Positions 30,695 to 40,887 of a stretch of 44,410 bases of DNA are shown in pieces. The stretch lies in NCBI GenBank assembly GCA_017518935.1, contig JAFWTK010000221.1:1-44410 (forward strand), read 5' to 3'. The first letter of the stretch is position 1. Every line of letters begins with the position of its first letter. Below the pieces are notes generated by a model. The model worked only from the letters and a program-made list of their open reading frames with translations. It had not been told where the DNA came from and did no database searches. The DNA is from Prevotella sp. Its GTDB lineage: Bacteria; Bacteroidota; Bacteroidia; Bacteroidales; Bacteroidaceae. The translations under genes and the position numbers were made by a program.

Positions 30695-32184
30695 CTATTT
30701 AACTTCCAAGTGACGCCATCTTTCGTGTCCTTCACCTCAAAGCCGGCAGCGGCGAGTGCATCGCGAATCCTGTCTGAGGTTGCCCAGTCCTTGTCGGCCT
30801 TGGCCTTGGCACGCAGTTCAAGCACCATATCGACCACCTTACCAAAGGCCTCTTCACGGGTGTCGTTAGAGCCCGACTTCTCAGCCTTCAGTCCGAGGAT
30901 GTCCTCAGCGAAGAGGTGCATGACATCTTTCAGTTCTCTCAAGCAGTCAGCACAGATGGTGGCCTTGTGATCAACGAGTTTGTTGATGGTGGTGCAAGCC
31001 TCAAAGAGGTAACTAATCACCTGAGGTGTGGCGAAGTCGTCGTTCATCGCGTCATAGCATTTCTGACGGAGGGTCTTCACGACACGTTCCGTCTCTGCAT
31101 CGCACTTGTCTGACACCTGAACACGATCCAAATCGCTAATCGCATTCATCAGTTTCTCCAATCCCTTCTCTGCGGCTACAAGCGCCTCGTTGGAGAAGTC
31201 CACTGTACCGCGATAGTGAGCACTCAGCACGAAGAAACGGATGGTCATGGGCGAGTAGGCCTTCTCCAACAACGGATGGTTGCCTGTAAAGAACTGCTCC
31301 AGTGTGATGAAGTTATTGTACGACTTTCCCATCTTCTGACCGTTGATGGTCAGCATATTGTTGTGCATCCAGTACTTCACGGCGGGATGCCCCATCGAAG
31401 CCTGAGCCTGGGCAATCTCACACTCATGATGCGGGAACACAAGATCCATGCCACCGCCATGAATATCAAACTCCTCGCCTAAGTACTTACGTCCCATCGC
31501 CGTACACTCACAGTGCCAGCCGGGGAAGCCGTCGCTCCAAGGTGAGGGCCAGCGCATGATATGCTCAGGCTGTGCCTTCTTCCACAGGGCGAAGTCAGCC
31601 TGATTGCGCTTCTCGCCTACACCATCGAGGTTCTCGCGTGAAGCATCCTTGATATTCTCAAGGCTGCGGCCGGAGAGGATACCGTACTGATATTTCTTAT
31701 TATAGGCCTCAATGTCGAAATAGACAGAGCCGTTACTCTCGTAGGCAAAGCCATTGTCGAGGATCTGCTGTACCAGTTGCTGCTGTTCGATGATGTGACC
31801 TGTGGCATGGGGCTCGATGCTGGGGCGCAGTACATTCAGCGCATCCATCGCCTGATGGTAACGGTTGGTGTAGTACTGTGCGATCTCCATCGGTTCCAAC
31901 TGTTCCAGACGGGCCTTCTTGGCAATCTTGTCCTCACCCTCGTCGGCATCATGCTCCAGATGACCCACGTCGGTAATATTACGCACGTACCTTACTTTAT
32001 ATCCCAAGTGTTTCAGGTAGCGAAACACCAGATCGAACGTGATGGCAGGACGGGCATGGCCTAAATGGGGATCACCATAGACTGTAGGACCACACACATA
32101 CATGCCCACATTGGGAGCATGCAACGGCTCGAAGCGTTCCTTCTGCCGCGTCAGGGTATTATAAATAACCAATCTTGATTCCAT
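30691..32184 (-). CDS. cysS: Cysteinyl-tRNA synthetase
   Basis: Class I aminoacyl-tRNA synthetase charging tRNA-Cys. 497 residues, a little over the usual 460. The HIGH motif is HLGH in [18 protein letters not shown] (about 29-46) and KMSKS is KMGKS in [12 protein letters not shown]. The zinc ligands include the early cysteine and the WHCECTAM / HHECEIAQ blocks. A C-terminal anticodon-binding extension ends in [12 protein letters not shown]. It has its own promoter and terminator and so is likely transcribed separately from the NRPS operon upstream. Confidence 0.97.
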   Translation of the reverse strand: MESRLVIYNTLTRQKERFEPLHAPNVGMYVCGPTVYGDPHLGHARPAITFDLVFRYLKHLGYKVRYVRNITDVGHLEHDADEGEDKIAKKARLEQLEPMEIAQYYTNRYHQAMDALNVLRPSIEPHATGHIIEQQQLVQQILDNGFAYESNGSVYFDIEAYNKKYQYGILSGRSLENIKDASRENLDGVGEKRNQADFALWKKAQPEHIMRWPSPWSDGFPGWHCECTAMGRKYLGEEFDIHGGGMDLVFPHHECEIAQAQASMGHPAVKYWMHNNMLTINGQKMGKSYNNFITLEQFFTGNHPLLEKAYSPMTIRFFVLSAHYRGTVDFSNEALVAAEKGLEKLMNAISDLDRVQVSDKCDAETERVVKTLRQKCYDAMNDDFATPQVISYLFEACTTINKLVDHKATICADCLRELKDVMHLFAEDILGLKAEKSGSNDTREEAFGKVVDMVLELRAKAKADKDWATSDRIRDALAAAGFEVKDTKDGVTWKLNR

Positions 32185-32204
32185 ATTCTCTCAATTTTTG
32201 GGTG

Positions 32205-32212
32205 CAAAGGTA
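32205..32212 (-). promoter_or_regulatory. -7 box of cysS
   Basis: TACCTTTG on the minus strand, 20 nt before the ATG at 32184. No good -33 TTTG. The rest of the 123-bp gap to the MATE gene is AT-rich, with AAATTTAT repeated at 32245 and 32271, and no clear terminator hairpin for the MATE gene. Confidence 0.55.
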
Positions 32213-32307
32213 GTGCAAAATTTCGAGTTAGCGAAGAGAATACAAATTTATTTGCATTCTTGAGCGTGAGAAATTTATCCAAACCGAACGAAAAACCAAA
32301 TTTTACG

Positions 32308-33621
32308 TTATTCAGCGGTTTTTATGTGCATCATATGATGTAGCACTAATATGGTTACTATTTCAATGATGTAAGCCATCAAGTAACTATACCACAAGAG
32401 ATTGGGTGCAAACTTCGACACCAACCATAGCACGGGGATAACCGTCAGCGACAGGGCAAAGGAGATAAACAGGGCCATGCGATGATGGGCGTAGAGTTTG
32501 TAGACAATCATGACAACATATATATAGCAGAAGGGGATGAAACTCAATGAGAAGACACGCAAAGCATGGTCGGTCTCGGCAATCTGCTCCGGCTCATCGG
32601 CACCGAAGAGATGGGCAATGGCCTGCGGGTCGATCCAGACAAACACACAAGTGAGGATCATGGCAATGGTGATGAAACTGAAAGCCTTACGCAGAATGAG
32701 CCGGAAGGCCTCCTGATCACCTTTTCCCACCTGGATGGCACCCAACGACTGGAGGGTACGACACGTTCCTGAAAGGAAGAGGTTATAGATCTGCAAGAGG
32801 TTCATGCAGACGGCGAAGGCAAAGATACCCGTACGTCCTAAGGATGACAGCACGATGCTGTTAGCACTGAGCAGGAGGAGCGTCAGACAGACGGAGGCGA
32901 CAGCCAAGGGGGCACCTTGTGAGATGATGCTACCCCAGACCGGCTGTTCATGCACGTGTGTGAAATGGAGATGATTATTGGCATATAACCAGTGGCGCAG
33001 CATGAGGGCAATGCCTACCAGATGACCGACGACTGTTGCTGCCGAAGAACCTTCGATGCCCCACCCTAGATATTGAATGAACACAATATCAAGTGCCAGA
33101 TTAACGGCATTGTCGATCAGAATCGCGATTGACACCAGACGAGGACTGCCATCGACACCCACCATCGTCGACAAGGCCCACATCACCATATAGGCCGGCG
33201 CACCCCAAAGCATGACAACCAGATAGTCGCGTGTGGGTTGGAACAAGTGTTCGTTCTGACACAGCCAGCCGGTGATGAGGTCGGGGAAGAGTATGCCACA
33301 GACGGTGAGCAAGAGTCCGAAGACCAGACTTCCAAAGAACGAATGGGTATAGATATACGCAGCCCGCTGATGATCCTGCTTGCCGAGGGCCATACCCACC
33401 AGCATACCGGCACCTGCAGAGATGAGCATGCTGATGGTGAACATGAACTGCACGACAGGCTTCGACAGGTTGATGGCACTGACGCCATCACCGCCAAGCA
33501 GATTTCCAACGATGATACTGTCAACCACATTACCCAGACAACCTGATAGGGCTATCAGGATGGCAGACCAGAGGAATCGCCAGAACTGGGTGGTCAATGC
33601 AGAGCGCTCTTCAATATTCAT
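32308..33621 (-). CDS. MATE family multidrug/metabolite exporter, coupled to the NRPS gene
   Basis: 437-residue inner-membrane antiporter with about twelve helices in two similar halves, typical of MATE proteins that export cationic or amphipathic small molecules using Na+ or H+. N-terminal ALSGCLGNVVDSIIVGNLLGGDGVSAIN and AGAGMLVGMALGKQDHQRAAYI are characteristic of the family. Its ATG overlaps the NRPS stop by 4 bp (ATGA), so the two proteins are probably translated together. This makes export of the NRPS product its most likely job (inference). A general efflux role is the alternative. Confidence 0.9.
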   Translation of the reverse strand: MNIEERSALTTQFWRFLWSAILIALSGCLGNVVDSIIVGNLLGGDGVSAINLSKPVVQFMFTISMLISAGAGMLVGMALGKQDHQRAAYIYTHSFFGSLVFGLLLTVCGILFPDLITGWLCQNEHLFQPTRDYLVVMLWGAPAYMVMWALSTMVGVDGSPRLVSIAILIDNAVNLALDIVFIQYLGWGIEGSSAATVVGHLVGIALMLRHWLYANNHLHFTHVHEQPVWGSIISQGAPLAVASVCLTLLLLSANSIVLSSLGRTGIFAFAVCMNLLQIYNLFLSGTCRTLQSLGAIQVGKGDQEAFRLILRKAFSFITIAMILTCVFVWIDPQAIAHLFGADEPEQIAETDHALRVFSLSFIPFCYIYVVMIVYKLYAHHRMALFISFALSLTVIPVLWLVSKFAPNLLWYSYLMAYIIEIVTILVLHHMMHIKTAE

Positions 33622-36600
33622 TTCTCAAAGAATCCAAATCCACCGATGGCAGTAAGCATACGCTCGACATAGTCCCACGACGTGGGTGAGAAAGCAAAGC
33701 CCAGACGATAGAGCACTTGCGTGGTATAGTCATTATCACGCTTCACATCAGCCGTCTTCTGTCCGTGGGCCATATCCTGATAAGCGAGCAACGATGACAG
33801 TTGACGGGCTTTCTGCGGATCGCCCTTGGCCTGTTCCATTGCCTCAGCAAACTCTTCCTGCTCCACAAACTGGATACCTGCACCAACACTCTTCAAACCC
33901 AAGAGCACATCACCCAAGAACTGGCCGTGGATGTTGTATGGATGGAACACCGTATTATCAGTTGGTGTGGTAGCCAGCAACACAATGGCTTTCGATACTT
34001 CATTGATGGGTGAGAACTCCACTTGCTTGTTACGCATAGCATAAGGACAGCAGCCAAGCATATTATAGACCTTGATACGGCCCATGAAGGAGTTGGTGGA
34101 GAAATTGGCCTGGAACTCACCATCCGTACTACGGGCGGCGAGATTACCCACACGCATGATCTTCGCCCGCAAGCCATGAAGGGCGACGGCATCGAGAATC
34201 AGCCGCTCGGCCATGAATTTCGAGTAGATGTACTTATTGCCGAGGAACTGTCCCAAATAGAACCGCTGTTCGGTAAACACATCATCCTTGATGGTACCTG
34301 CCCACATGCCACGGGTACTGGCAGTAGAGATATGGATGAGTTGGGCACCGGTCTTGAGACAAAAGCCCACACAACGTTTGGCACCGCCGATGTTCACATC
34401 CTCAATCTCCGTACCCTCAGAGAAATGTTTCACGATGGCAGCACAGTTGAATACCGTATCAACTTGCAGGCCTTCGCCGAAGTCGCTGGTCACATCGCCG
34501 AGAATGACATGCAGGCGCTGACCGAAAAGATGCTTGAAGGCATCGGCGAAATAGTAGTAAAGCAACGTGCGCAGACGACTCTCTGCAGCCTCTAGACTCT
34601 TGCCACGGACCAGACAATAGATCTGCTTGGCATCAGAGTCGATCAATTCTCTTAGGATGTGAATACCCAGATAGCCTGTAGCACCTGTCAACAGCACATT
34701 GCCCAAAGCCTGACGCTCGCCTTTGAGGAAGTTGTCGAGGGTATTGCGCTGCAACAGATTGTTGATGGCGGTATAGTCGAAGTCGGCGACTTCGTCGGGC
34801 CCGTCACTAACCGCCTCACCAGTAATCAGACTGGCCAGTTGTCGAGGTGTCGGATTAGCGAAGACATCGCCGTATGCCACATGCAGTCCTGCCTTGTCGG
34901 CCTCGATGATGACACGCGTGACTACAAGCGAGGTACCTCCCAATTCGAAGAAGTTATCCGTAGCGCCCACCTTATCCATTTGCAAAATACCAGCAAAGAT
35001 ATCACAGAAGGCCTTCTCCGTATCATTAGCAGGCGCCACGTATGCCGAAGAAACGGCAAGTTGCGGTTCGGGCAATGCCTTCACATCCGTCTTGCCATTA
35101 GGTGTCATCGGCATCTCTGTCAATTGCAGGTAAGCCGTAGGCACCATATACTGCGTCAGACGCTTTGAAATCTCTGCCTTCAAAGCATCAGGCGCAATCT
35201 CATGGTCGGCAGTGTAGTAGGCACAAAGATGTTCCTTATCATTCAACTTACGGATCATGATGACCACCTTCTTCATACCCTCTACGGAGAGCATCACGTT
35301 CTCAATCTCACCGAGTTCGATACGCAGGCCATGCAACCTGATCTGGTGGTCTGTACGTCCGAGGATGACCACATTGCCGTCTGGCAACCACTTGGCATAG
35401 TCGCCTGACTTATAGATACGCACACCGTGATAGTCAACGAACCGTTCACGGGTCATCTCGTCGAGGTTATTATAGCCGCGAGCCACACCTCGACCTCCGA
35501 TATAGAGTTCACCAACAACACCTACCGGCAACTCATTACCATCGGCATCTACAATAAACTCCTTGACATTCAATTGCGGTTTGCCAACGGTAACCATCTC
35601 GGTATTCGTCAGTTCCGCATTGTTCGAGGCCACCGTAATCTCCGTAGGACCATAGCAGTTGAAGATGCGAGCCTTGGTGACGCTACGCATCTGCTGCAGG
35701 AGAGCATCGCTGAACTTCTCGCCGCCAGCACGGCAGATCTTTACCTGCGAGATGGCCTTGCAGAAGTCATCACTCGTGAGCCAGGTCTGCCAACGGGATG
35801 GTGTACCTGACACCATATTGATATGTTGCTCCTGAATGAGACGTGAAAGGTCGAGCGGGTTATTGGCCTGTTCCTCAGTGGCTAAAATCAGCGTCTTACC
35901 ATTGAAATAGGCCATACCGATATCCTGCAGAGCTGCATCGAACGAGATGGTTGTCACACTGAGCACCCGATCCGCATCCGTCAATACGCCATTGGCAAAC
36001 ACATTGGCCGGATGGCCGTAGAGATAATTGCAGATACCCTCGTGACGTAGCATGACACCCTTAGGACGACCTGTGGAACCCGAAGTATAAATGAGATATG
36101 CCAGGTCATCGCCAGTAATGGTAGTCGTCACAGGATGGCAAGGGCCAGAAAGCAGTTCCTCCACATTGATAGCCTTATCAGCAGGCACACTGTCCATGCG
36201 GTCGGCTGTCGTGATGATATAACGGGCCTCACTGTCTTCGAGAATCAGTTTGATACGGTCTGCGGGATAGTCCGGATCACAAGGGATATAGGCAGCACCT
36301 GCCTTCAGCACACCAAAGAGCGAGAGGATCAACCTGCTGGTACGCGGCAGGAGCAGAGCCACACGGTCACGTTCCTTTACGCCCTTCTGTTGTAAGGCGG
36401 CAGCGATACGGTTCGTCACGTCATCCATTTCCTTGTAGGTGTATTTCGTATCGACAGCCACCAAAGCCTCATGATCAGGCTCTGTCTGTGCAAAATGACT
36501 GATACACGCATGGAAGAGTTTGAAAGGGGCATCGCCGGTTGCCGTCTGACGCAGACGCGACAACTCTTCTTCCTGGCTCTTGCTGACGATAGAGAGATGG

Positions 36601-39600
36601 CGAACTTTCATTTGTGGCTGCTCTATCATCCGTTCTGCAACGGCTACGATGCTTTCGGCAATCGCGTTGCCTAAACGGTCAGAATAGAGGGCATCGTCAT
36701 ACTGCACCACCACACCACGCGTTTCTATCTTGATATTAATCTTGAACTTCGGCACATTCAGTTCCAACAGTTCCTGCTGGATGGAGTGACCATTAACAGT
36801 GTACTGCGACAGCACACCCACCTGGTAGGCGTAGGCAATAGCAGGCATAAAACTAAAATCGGTGGCAATGCGGGCGAAGGGATAGTCCTCATGGCGCAGG
36901 GTCTCGTCGAAGGTCTCGCTGGTCTTTTTCAGATACTCACTGACGCTGATATCGTCGATGTTAAGGCCTAAAGCGAGCGTGTTGACAAACATACCCACCG
37001 TATCGGCAATCTTCAAGTTCGAGCGTCCACTGCTGATGGTGCTGAGATAAACCTCACGGTTGTTGGTGTAGCGTGATACCACATAGGCTGTGGCAGCCAA
37101 GAACAGATGAGCAGGCGTCACCTCATGCTGACGGCAGAAGGCTGTAGCCTTGTCATAATCAGTTGGACAGACGGCCTCACCGATAAAGCCCTGCTGATCC
37201 GTCTTAGGCAGGTCGGCAGGAATCTCACTCGCACCTTCACAGGTCTGGAGTTTCTCGGCAAAGAACTGCTGGGCAGTCTTAAAGGCATCTGACTCTTGAG
37301 CCTTCTGCTGATCGCTGACGAAATCAAGGTAGGTATAGGATTCCTTCTCGACAGACATTCCTTCGAGCACAGAACATATCTGACGGATAAACAAATCGGC
37401 AGAACCGCCGTCAAACACCAGATGGTGCACATCCATCAGCAGATGTACTCCACTTTCGGTCTTCACCACCTCAAAACGATAGAGCGGTGCCTTTTGCAGA
37501 TTGAAGGGGCGTACGAACTCATTCTTATAAGCCGTTAAAGCCTCATCGCTCATTTCCGTGATGGGTACTTCTATAGGCACGCTGTCAGCCAAGGTCTGCA
37601 CGATGGTATCGCCCTCAGTCGTGAAGTGAACACCCAGTTCCGGATGAGCCGCCACCGCCTGCTTCACCACATCTGCCAGTTTACCAGCCTCGATACTTGC
37701 AGGATAACTGAGCAGATAAGGGATGTTATAAATCGTTGAAGTAGGATTCTTCAGGCACTCGAAATAGACACCCGTCTGGGCGAATGACAAAGGTACTGAG
37801 CCCCCTAAGTTCTTGGATGAGCCAAGCGGCAAAGCCGAGCGAGGGGACATAAGCGCACCAAGTATTTCATTTTCGATGCTCTGCAGTGTTCCATTCTTTA
37901 CTAACGATTTCGAGTCGAGCGTCACGCCATAGCGCTTATTCACCTGTACGGCGAGTTTGATGGCAGAGATAGAGGTCAGACCTGCATAGCCGAGAATGGT
38001 GGTGATGCCAAAATCGCCGTTATTCATGATACCGGCTATCATCTCGTGAAGTGCCTCTTCGAGCACGTTCATTGGCACATTGCTTTCTTCTACAACTGCT
38101 GCTTTCTTCTCAGGCTTAGGCAAGGCCCGCTTGTTCACCTTCTGGTTCTGGTTCAATGGGATGTTTTCAATCTGCATTGTCACGGCTGGCACCATATACG
38201 GGGGCTTCTGGTCGATGATGAAGTTGTTGAGCGCCTCAATATCAATCTGTTTGTCGCTGACGATATAGGCAGCAGTGAACTTACCGCCACTACCTCCTTC
38301 CTCATCGAAGGCCTGCACGGTGGCATCCTTGATACCAGGGAATTCACGGATCACAGCCTCTACCTCTTTCAATTCAATGCGGAAACCGCGAATCTTCACC
38401 TGTCCGTCACGACGACCCACAAACTGGATATTGCCATCGGGCAGATAGCGCACGATATCACCAGAACGATAGACGCGGGCATACTTTTCATTATCTGTAT
38501 ACGGGTTGCCGATATACACCTCTGCCGTCTTCTCTGGACGGTTCAGATAGCCTCGGCTCACCTGTGGGCCACTGATCCACAGTTCGCCGGCTGCACCCAC
38601 AGGCAGACGATGCCCTTGCGGGTCAACGATGTAGAGATGCATATTGTCAAGCGGTTTACCGATGGGTATCTCCTTCAGTTTTTTGTCCACCAAGTATGTG
38701 GTGGTAAATATGGTACACTCTGTGGGGCCATATACATTATAGAAATCAAAGCCCGTTGGCGGTGTGAGAGAAGCCAGTTTCTCGCCACCTGTAGAGAGAT
38801 ACTTCAGTGAGTGGTTCTCGATACTCGTGGCAAACTGATAGCCCACTTGCGTCGTCATAAACGAATGGGTAATCTGGTTCTGCTCGAAATAGTCGTTCAG
38901 GGCGATAAGGTCAAGACGAATCTCTTCAGGAATGATATGGACTGTAGCGCCACATGTCAGGGCAGGGTACATATCCATCATACAGGCATCAAAGCCATAA
39001 CTGGCGTATGCTGCCACTTGATTTTCTGGCTTCAGGTCATAATAACGCTGATACCAATGGCAGAAGCATACCAGATTACCATGCGTCAGTTGACAGCCCT
39101 TTGGTACGCCTGTGGAACCGCTGGTATAGAGCAGGATGAACAGGCTTTCGGGTCTTGGTCCCTCAGGCAACTTCTCGACAGCAGGCAGTTGCATGAGGTC
39201 TTTCGTAAAGATGACATCGCCCTGGTATTCGTCAACGATGGGATATAGTTCCTCATCGGCAATCAGCAGTTTGGCGCTGGCATCCTGCATCATAAAGTTC
39301 AGACGCTCCTTCGGGTACGACGGATCAAGGGGCTGATAGGCACAACCGGCCTTCAGCACACCCAGTGAAGCAATCGGCATCCATTCGCAACGTGGAATCA
39401 AGACGGACACCACATCCTCCAAGCCCAATCCTTTCGAGGCGATGTAGCCTGCGATGCGGTCGCTCATCTCATCCACCTCAGCATAGGTGAATCGCTTATC
39501 CTTATAAACTACGGCTGAATTTTCTGGCGTAGCCTTGACCTGACGACGGAACAGCGAGACGATAGTCTGTGTATTGTCGTAATCTACATCCGTCTGATTA

Positions 39601-40862
39601 AATGAGTCGAGCACTTCTATCTGAGATGCGGTAGCAATGTTGACATCGCGGAGATACTCCGCTGTGAGGAATCCCTCCACAACCGCCTCGTAACTCTCCA
39701 AATATTGGCTGATAAGCGCCTCACTGTATTGTTCGGCACTGTACTCTGCCTCAATGCAATAGTGACCGTCACGGATATAGGCCTTCAAATAGAGCGGCAC
39801 CTCACGGGTGTTATTATTCAAGCGCATGGCTGTCATCGGTTTGCCACAGAGTTCCAGACTGTCAAACAGTGTTCCGTGCCATGCAAAAAGAGTCGAGGCC
39901 TGTATGTTGAAGTCTGTCACCATGTCACTGTAGGCATAGGCTTCATGTTGGCGGCAACCTGTCATCTGCTCCTGTCCAGCCTTCAGTAAGTCCTGCACAG
40001 TCGTGTCATCGGTAAACTTCGCATACACCGGCAACGTCTTTACCAGCATTGCAACCGAATGTACCAGCCGTTTATCGGCACGACCATTATGGATGGTGTT
40101 GAATAGTACTTCCTGCTCATTATTGTATTTCGCCAACAGATAAGCATAGGCCGCCGTGAAGAATGTGCTTTTAAATATGCCGTGCTCCTCGCAATAAGCA
40201 TCGACAGATCCGATCCCTACACACATAGTCCGTGTCAACTTCCCTTCCTTCGGCTCCGTTTCCTCTAAGTCAGGCAAAAGTGGGGAATAGCAGTCACCAC
40301 AGTCAAAGTGCTGTGCATACCACTGCTTATCTTGCTCAAATGCTGGTGTCTTGCGCACCTCTGCCTCAGCCGTGGCAACATCTCCTAAAGTCAGTGCTTC
40401 AGGTTCAAGTGCCTCGCCGCGATAAGCCTTCTCGATATCAGCCAGCAACACCTTCCGTGACGTGCCGTCGCTGATGATATGGTGGATGTCCTGCAACAGG
40501 TAATAATGTTCTTGATCGCGTAGCAGTCGGATACGGAACAACCGATCCCCCACAATATTGAACGGCTGTACAAACTGCGCCTTCACAGCCTCGATATCCT
40601 CTACCGTTTCTACGTTGAGGGTAAAATTTTCCGTATCATCGATCACTTGCTGGGAATCGCCCTCGCTGTCCTGCTCGATACGTGTGAATAACGTCGGATG
40701 TGCTGCCACTGCCGTCTCAACAGCCCTGCAAAGCCGATCTGCATCAAGACTGCCATCAAGTGTATATAAATAAGGTATATTATAACATGCCTCGCCTTGG
40801 TGTGCGACACACTCCACATAGAGGCCATATTGTACTTTTGATAATGGTGCAATCGTTTTCAT
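33618..40862 (-). CDS. Dimodular nonribosomal peptide synthetase, C-A-T-C-A-T-R
   Basis: 2,414 residues. C1 about 1-415 (HHIISDG 127-133); A1 about 430-915 (YTSGSTGVPKG 579-589, K908); T1 about 930-1000 (S964 in GLTSISAIKL); C2 about 1020-1430 (HHLVFDG 1146-1152); A2 about 1445-1930 (YTSGSTGRPKG 1592-1602, K1924); T2 about 1945-2015 (S1978 in LGGTSL); thioester reductase about 2052-2414 (TGATGYLG 2059-2066, STASTRG 2179-2185, Y2211/K2215). All core catalytic residues are intact. It should join two amino acids, perhaps after N-acylation by C1, and release the chain as an aldehyde or alcohol with NADPH. No thioesterase and no phosphopantetheinyl transferase are in the window. Follows the barrel gene by 25 bp; MATE gene overlaps by 4 bp. 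Confidence 0.96.
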   Translation of the reverse strand: MKTIAPLSKVQYGLYVECVAHQGEACYNIPYLYTLDGSLDADRLCRAVETAVAAHPTLFTRIEQDSEGDSQQVIDDTENFTLNVETVEDIEAVKAQFVQPFNIVGDRLFRIRLLRDQEHYYLLQDIHHIISDGTSRKVLLADIEKAYRGEALEPEALTLGDVATAEAEVRKTPAFEQDKQWYAQHFDCGDCYSPLLPDLEETEPKEGKLTRTMCVGIGSVDAYCEEHGIFKSTFFTAAYAYLLAKYNNEQEVLFNTIHNGRADKRLVHSVAMLVKTLPVYAKFTDDTTVQDLLKAGQEQMTGCRQHEAYAYSDMVTDFNIQASTLFAWHGTLFDSLELCGKPMTAMRLNNNTREVPLYLKAYIRDGHYCIEAEYSAEQYSEALISQYLESYEAVVEGFLTAEYLRDVNIATASQIEVLDSFNQTDVDYDNTQTIVSLFRRQVKATPENSAVVYKDKRFTYAEVDEMSDRIAGYIASKGLGLEDVVSVLIPRCEWMPIASLGVLKAGCAYQPLDPSYPKERLNFMMQDASAKLLIADEELYPIVDEYQGDVIFTKDLMQLPAVEKLPEGPRPESLFILLYTSGSTGVPKGCQLTHGNLVCFCHWYQRYYDLKPENQVAAYASYGFDACMMDMYPALTCGATVHIIPEEIRLDLIALNDYFEQNQITHSFMTTQVGYQFATSIENHSLKYLSTGGEKLASLTPPTGFDFYNVYGPTECTIFTTTYLVDKKLKEIPIGKPLDNMHLYIVDPQGHRLPVGAAGELWISGPQVSRGYLNRPEKTAEVYIGNPYTDNEKYARVYRSGDIVRYLPDGNIQFVGRRDGQVKIRGFRIELKEVEAVIREFPGIKDATVQAFDEEGGSGGKFTAAYIVSDKQIDIEALNNFIIDQKPPYMVPAVTMQIENIPLNQNQKVNKRALPKPEKKAAVVEESNVPMNVLEEALHEMIAGIMNNGDFGITTILGYAGLTSISAIKLAVQVNKRYGVTLDSKSLVKNGTLQSIENEILGALMSPRSALPLGSSKNLGGSVPLSFAQTGVYFECLKNPTSTIYNIPYLLSYPASIEAGKLADVVKQAVAAHPELGVHFTTEGDTIVQTLADSVPIEVPITEMSDEALTAYKNEFVRPFNLQKAPLYRFEVVKTESGVHLLMDVHHLVFDGGSADLFIRQICSVLEGMSVEKESYTYLDFVSDQQKAQESDAFKTAQQFFAEKLQTCEGASEIPADLPKTDQQGFIGEAVCPTDYDKATAFCRQHEVTPAHLFLAATAYVVSRYTNNREVYLSTISSGRSNLKIADTVGMFVNTLALGLNIDDISVSEYLKKTSETFDETLRHEDYPFARIATDFSFMPAIAYAYQVGVLSQYTVNGHSIQQELLELNVPKFKINIKIETRGVVVQYDDALYSDRLGNAIAESIVAVAERMIEQPQMKVRHLSIVSKSQEEELSRLRQTATGDAPFKLFHACISHFAQTEPDHEALVAVDTKYTYKEMDDVTNRIAAALQQKGVKERDRVALLLPRTSRLILSLFGVLKAGAAYIPCDPDYPADRIKLILEDSEARYIITTADRMDSVPADKAINVEELLSGPCHPVTTTITGDDLAYLIYTSGSTGRPKGVMLRHEGICNYLYGHPANVFANGVLTDADRVLSVTTISFDAALQDIGMAYFNGKTLILATEEQANNPLDLSRLIQEQHINMVSGTPSRWQTWLTSDDFCKAISQVKICRAGGEKFSDALLQQMRSVTKARIFNCYGPTEITVASNNAELTNTEMVTVGKPQLNVKEFIVDADGNELPVGVVGELYIGGRGVARGYNNLDEMTRERFVDYHGVRIYKSGDYAKWLPDGNVVILGRTDHQIRLHGLRIELGEIENVMLSVEGMKKVVIMIRKLNDKEHLCAYYTADHEIAPDALKAEISKRLTQYMVPTAYLQLTEMPMTPNGKTDVKALPEPQLAVSSAYVAPANDTEKAFCDIFAGILQMDKVGATDNFFELGGTSLVVTRVIIEADKAGLHVAYGDVFANPTPRQLASLITGEAVSDGPDEVADFDYTAINNLLQRNTLDNFLKGERQALGNVLLTGATGYLGIHILRELIDSDAKQIYCLVRGKSLEAAESRLRTLLYYYFADAFKHLFGQRLHVILGDVTSDFGEGLQVDTVFNCAAIVKHFSEGTEIEDVNIGGAKRCVGFCLKTGAQLIHISTASTRGMWAGTIKDDVFTEQRFYLGQFLGNKYIYSKFMAERLILDAVALHGLRAKIMRVGNLAARSTDGEFQANFSTNSFMGRIKVYNMLGCCPYAMRNKQVEFSPINEVSKAIVLLATTPTDNTVFHPYNIHGQFLGDVLLGLKSVGAGIQFVEQEEFAEAMEQAKGDPQKARQLSSLLAYQDMAHGQKTADVKRDNDYTTQVLYRLGFAFSPTSWDYVERMLTAIGGFGFFEK
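37812..37837. repeat. Two adjacent small stem-loops in the NRPS T1-C2 linker
   Basis: CTTGG-ATGAG-CCAAG (37812-37826) followed directly by CGGC-AAA-GCCG (37827-37837). They encode part of the low-complexity linker SPRSALPLGSSKNLGGS (about residues 1006-1022). This may be another in-frame insertion or just a linker. Confidence 0.55.
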
Positions 40863-40887
40863 ATTGATTGTTGTTTAGTTTGTTGAT

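Noticed and set aside
32185..32307. Riboswitch or T-box upstream of cysS
   Set aside because: The gap has a promoter box 20 nt from the start codon, which leaves no room for a leader, and no specifier or antiterminator elements are seen.
38046..38810. 254-codon open frame antisense to the NRPS
   Set aside because: The NRPS A1/T1 motifs on the minus strand are complete; the plus-strand frame has no recognisable domain or start signals.
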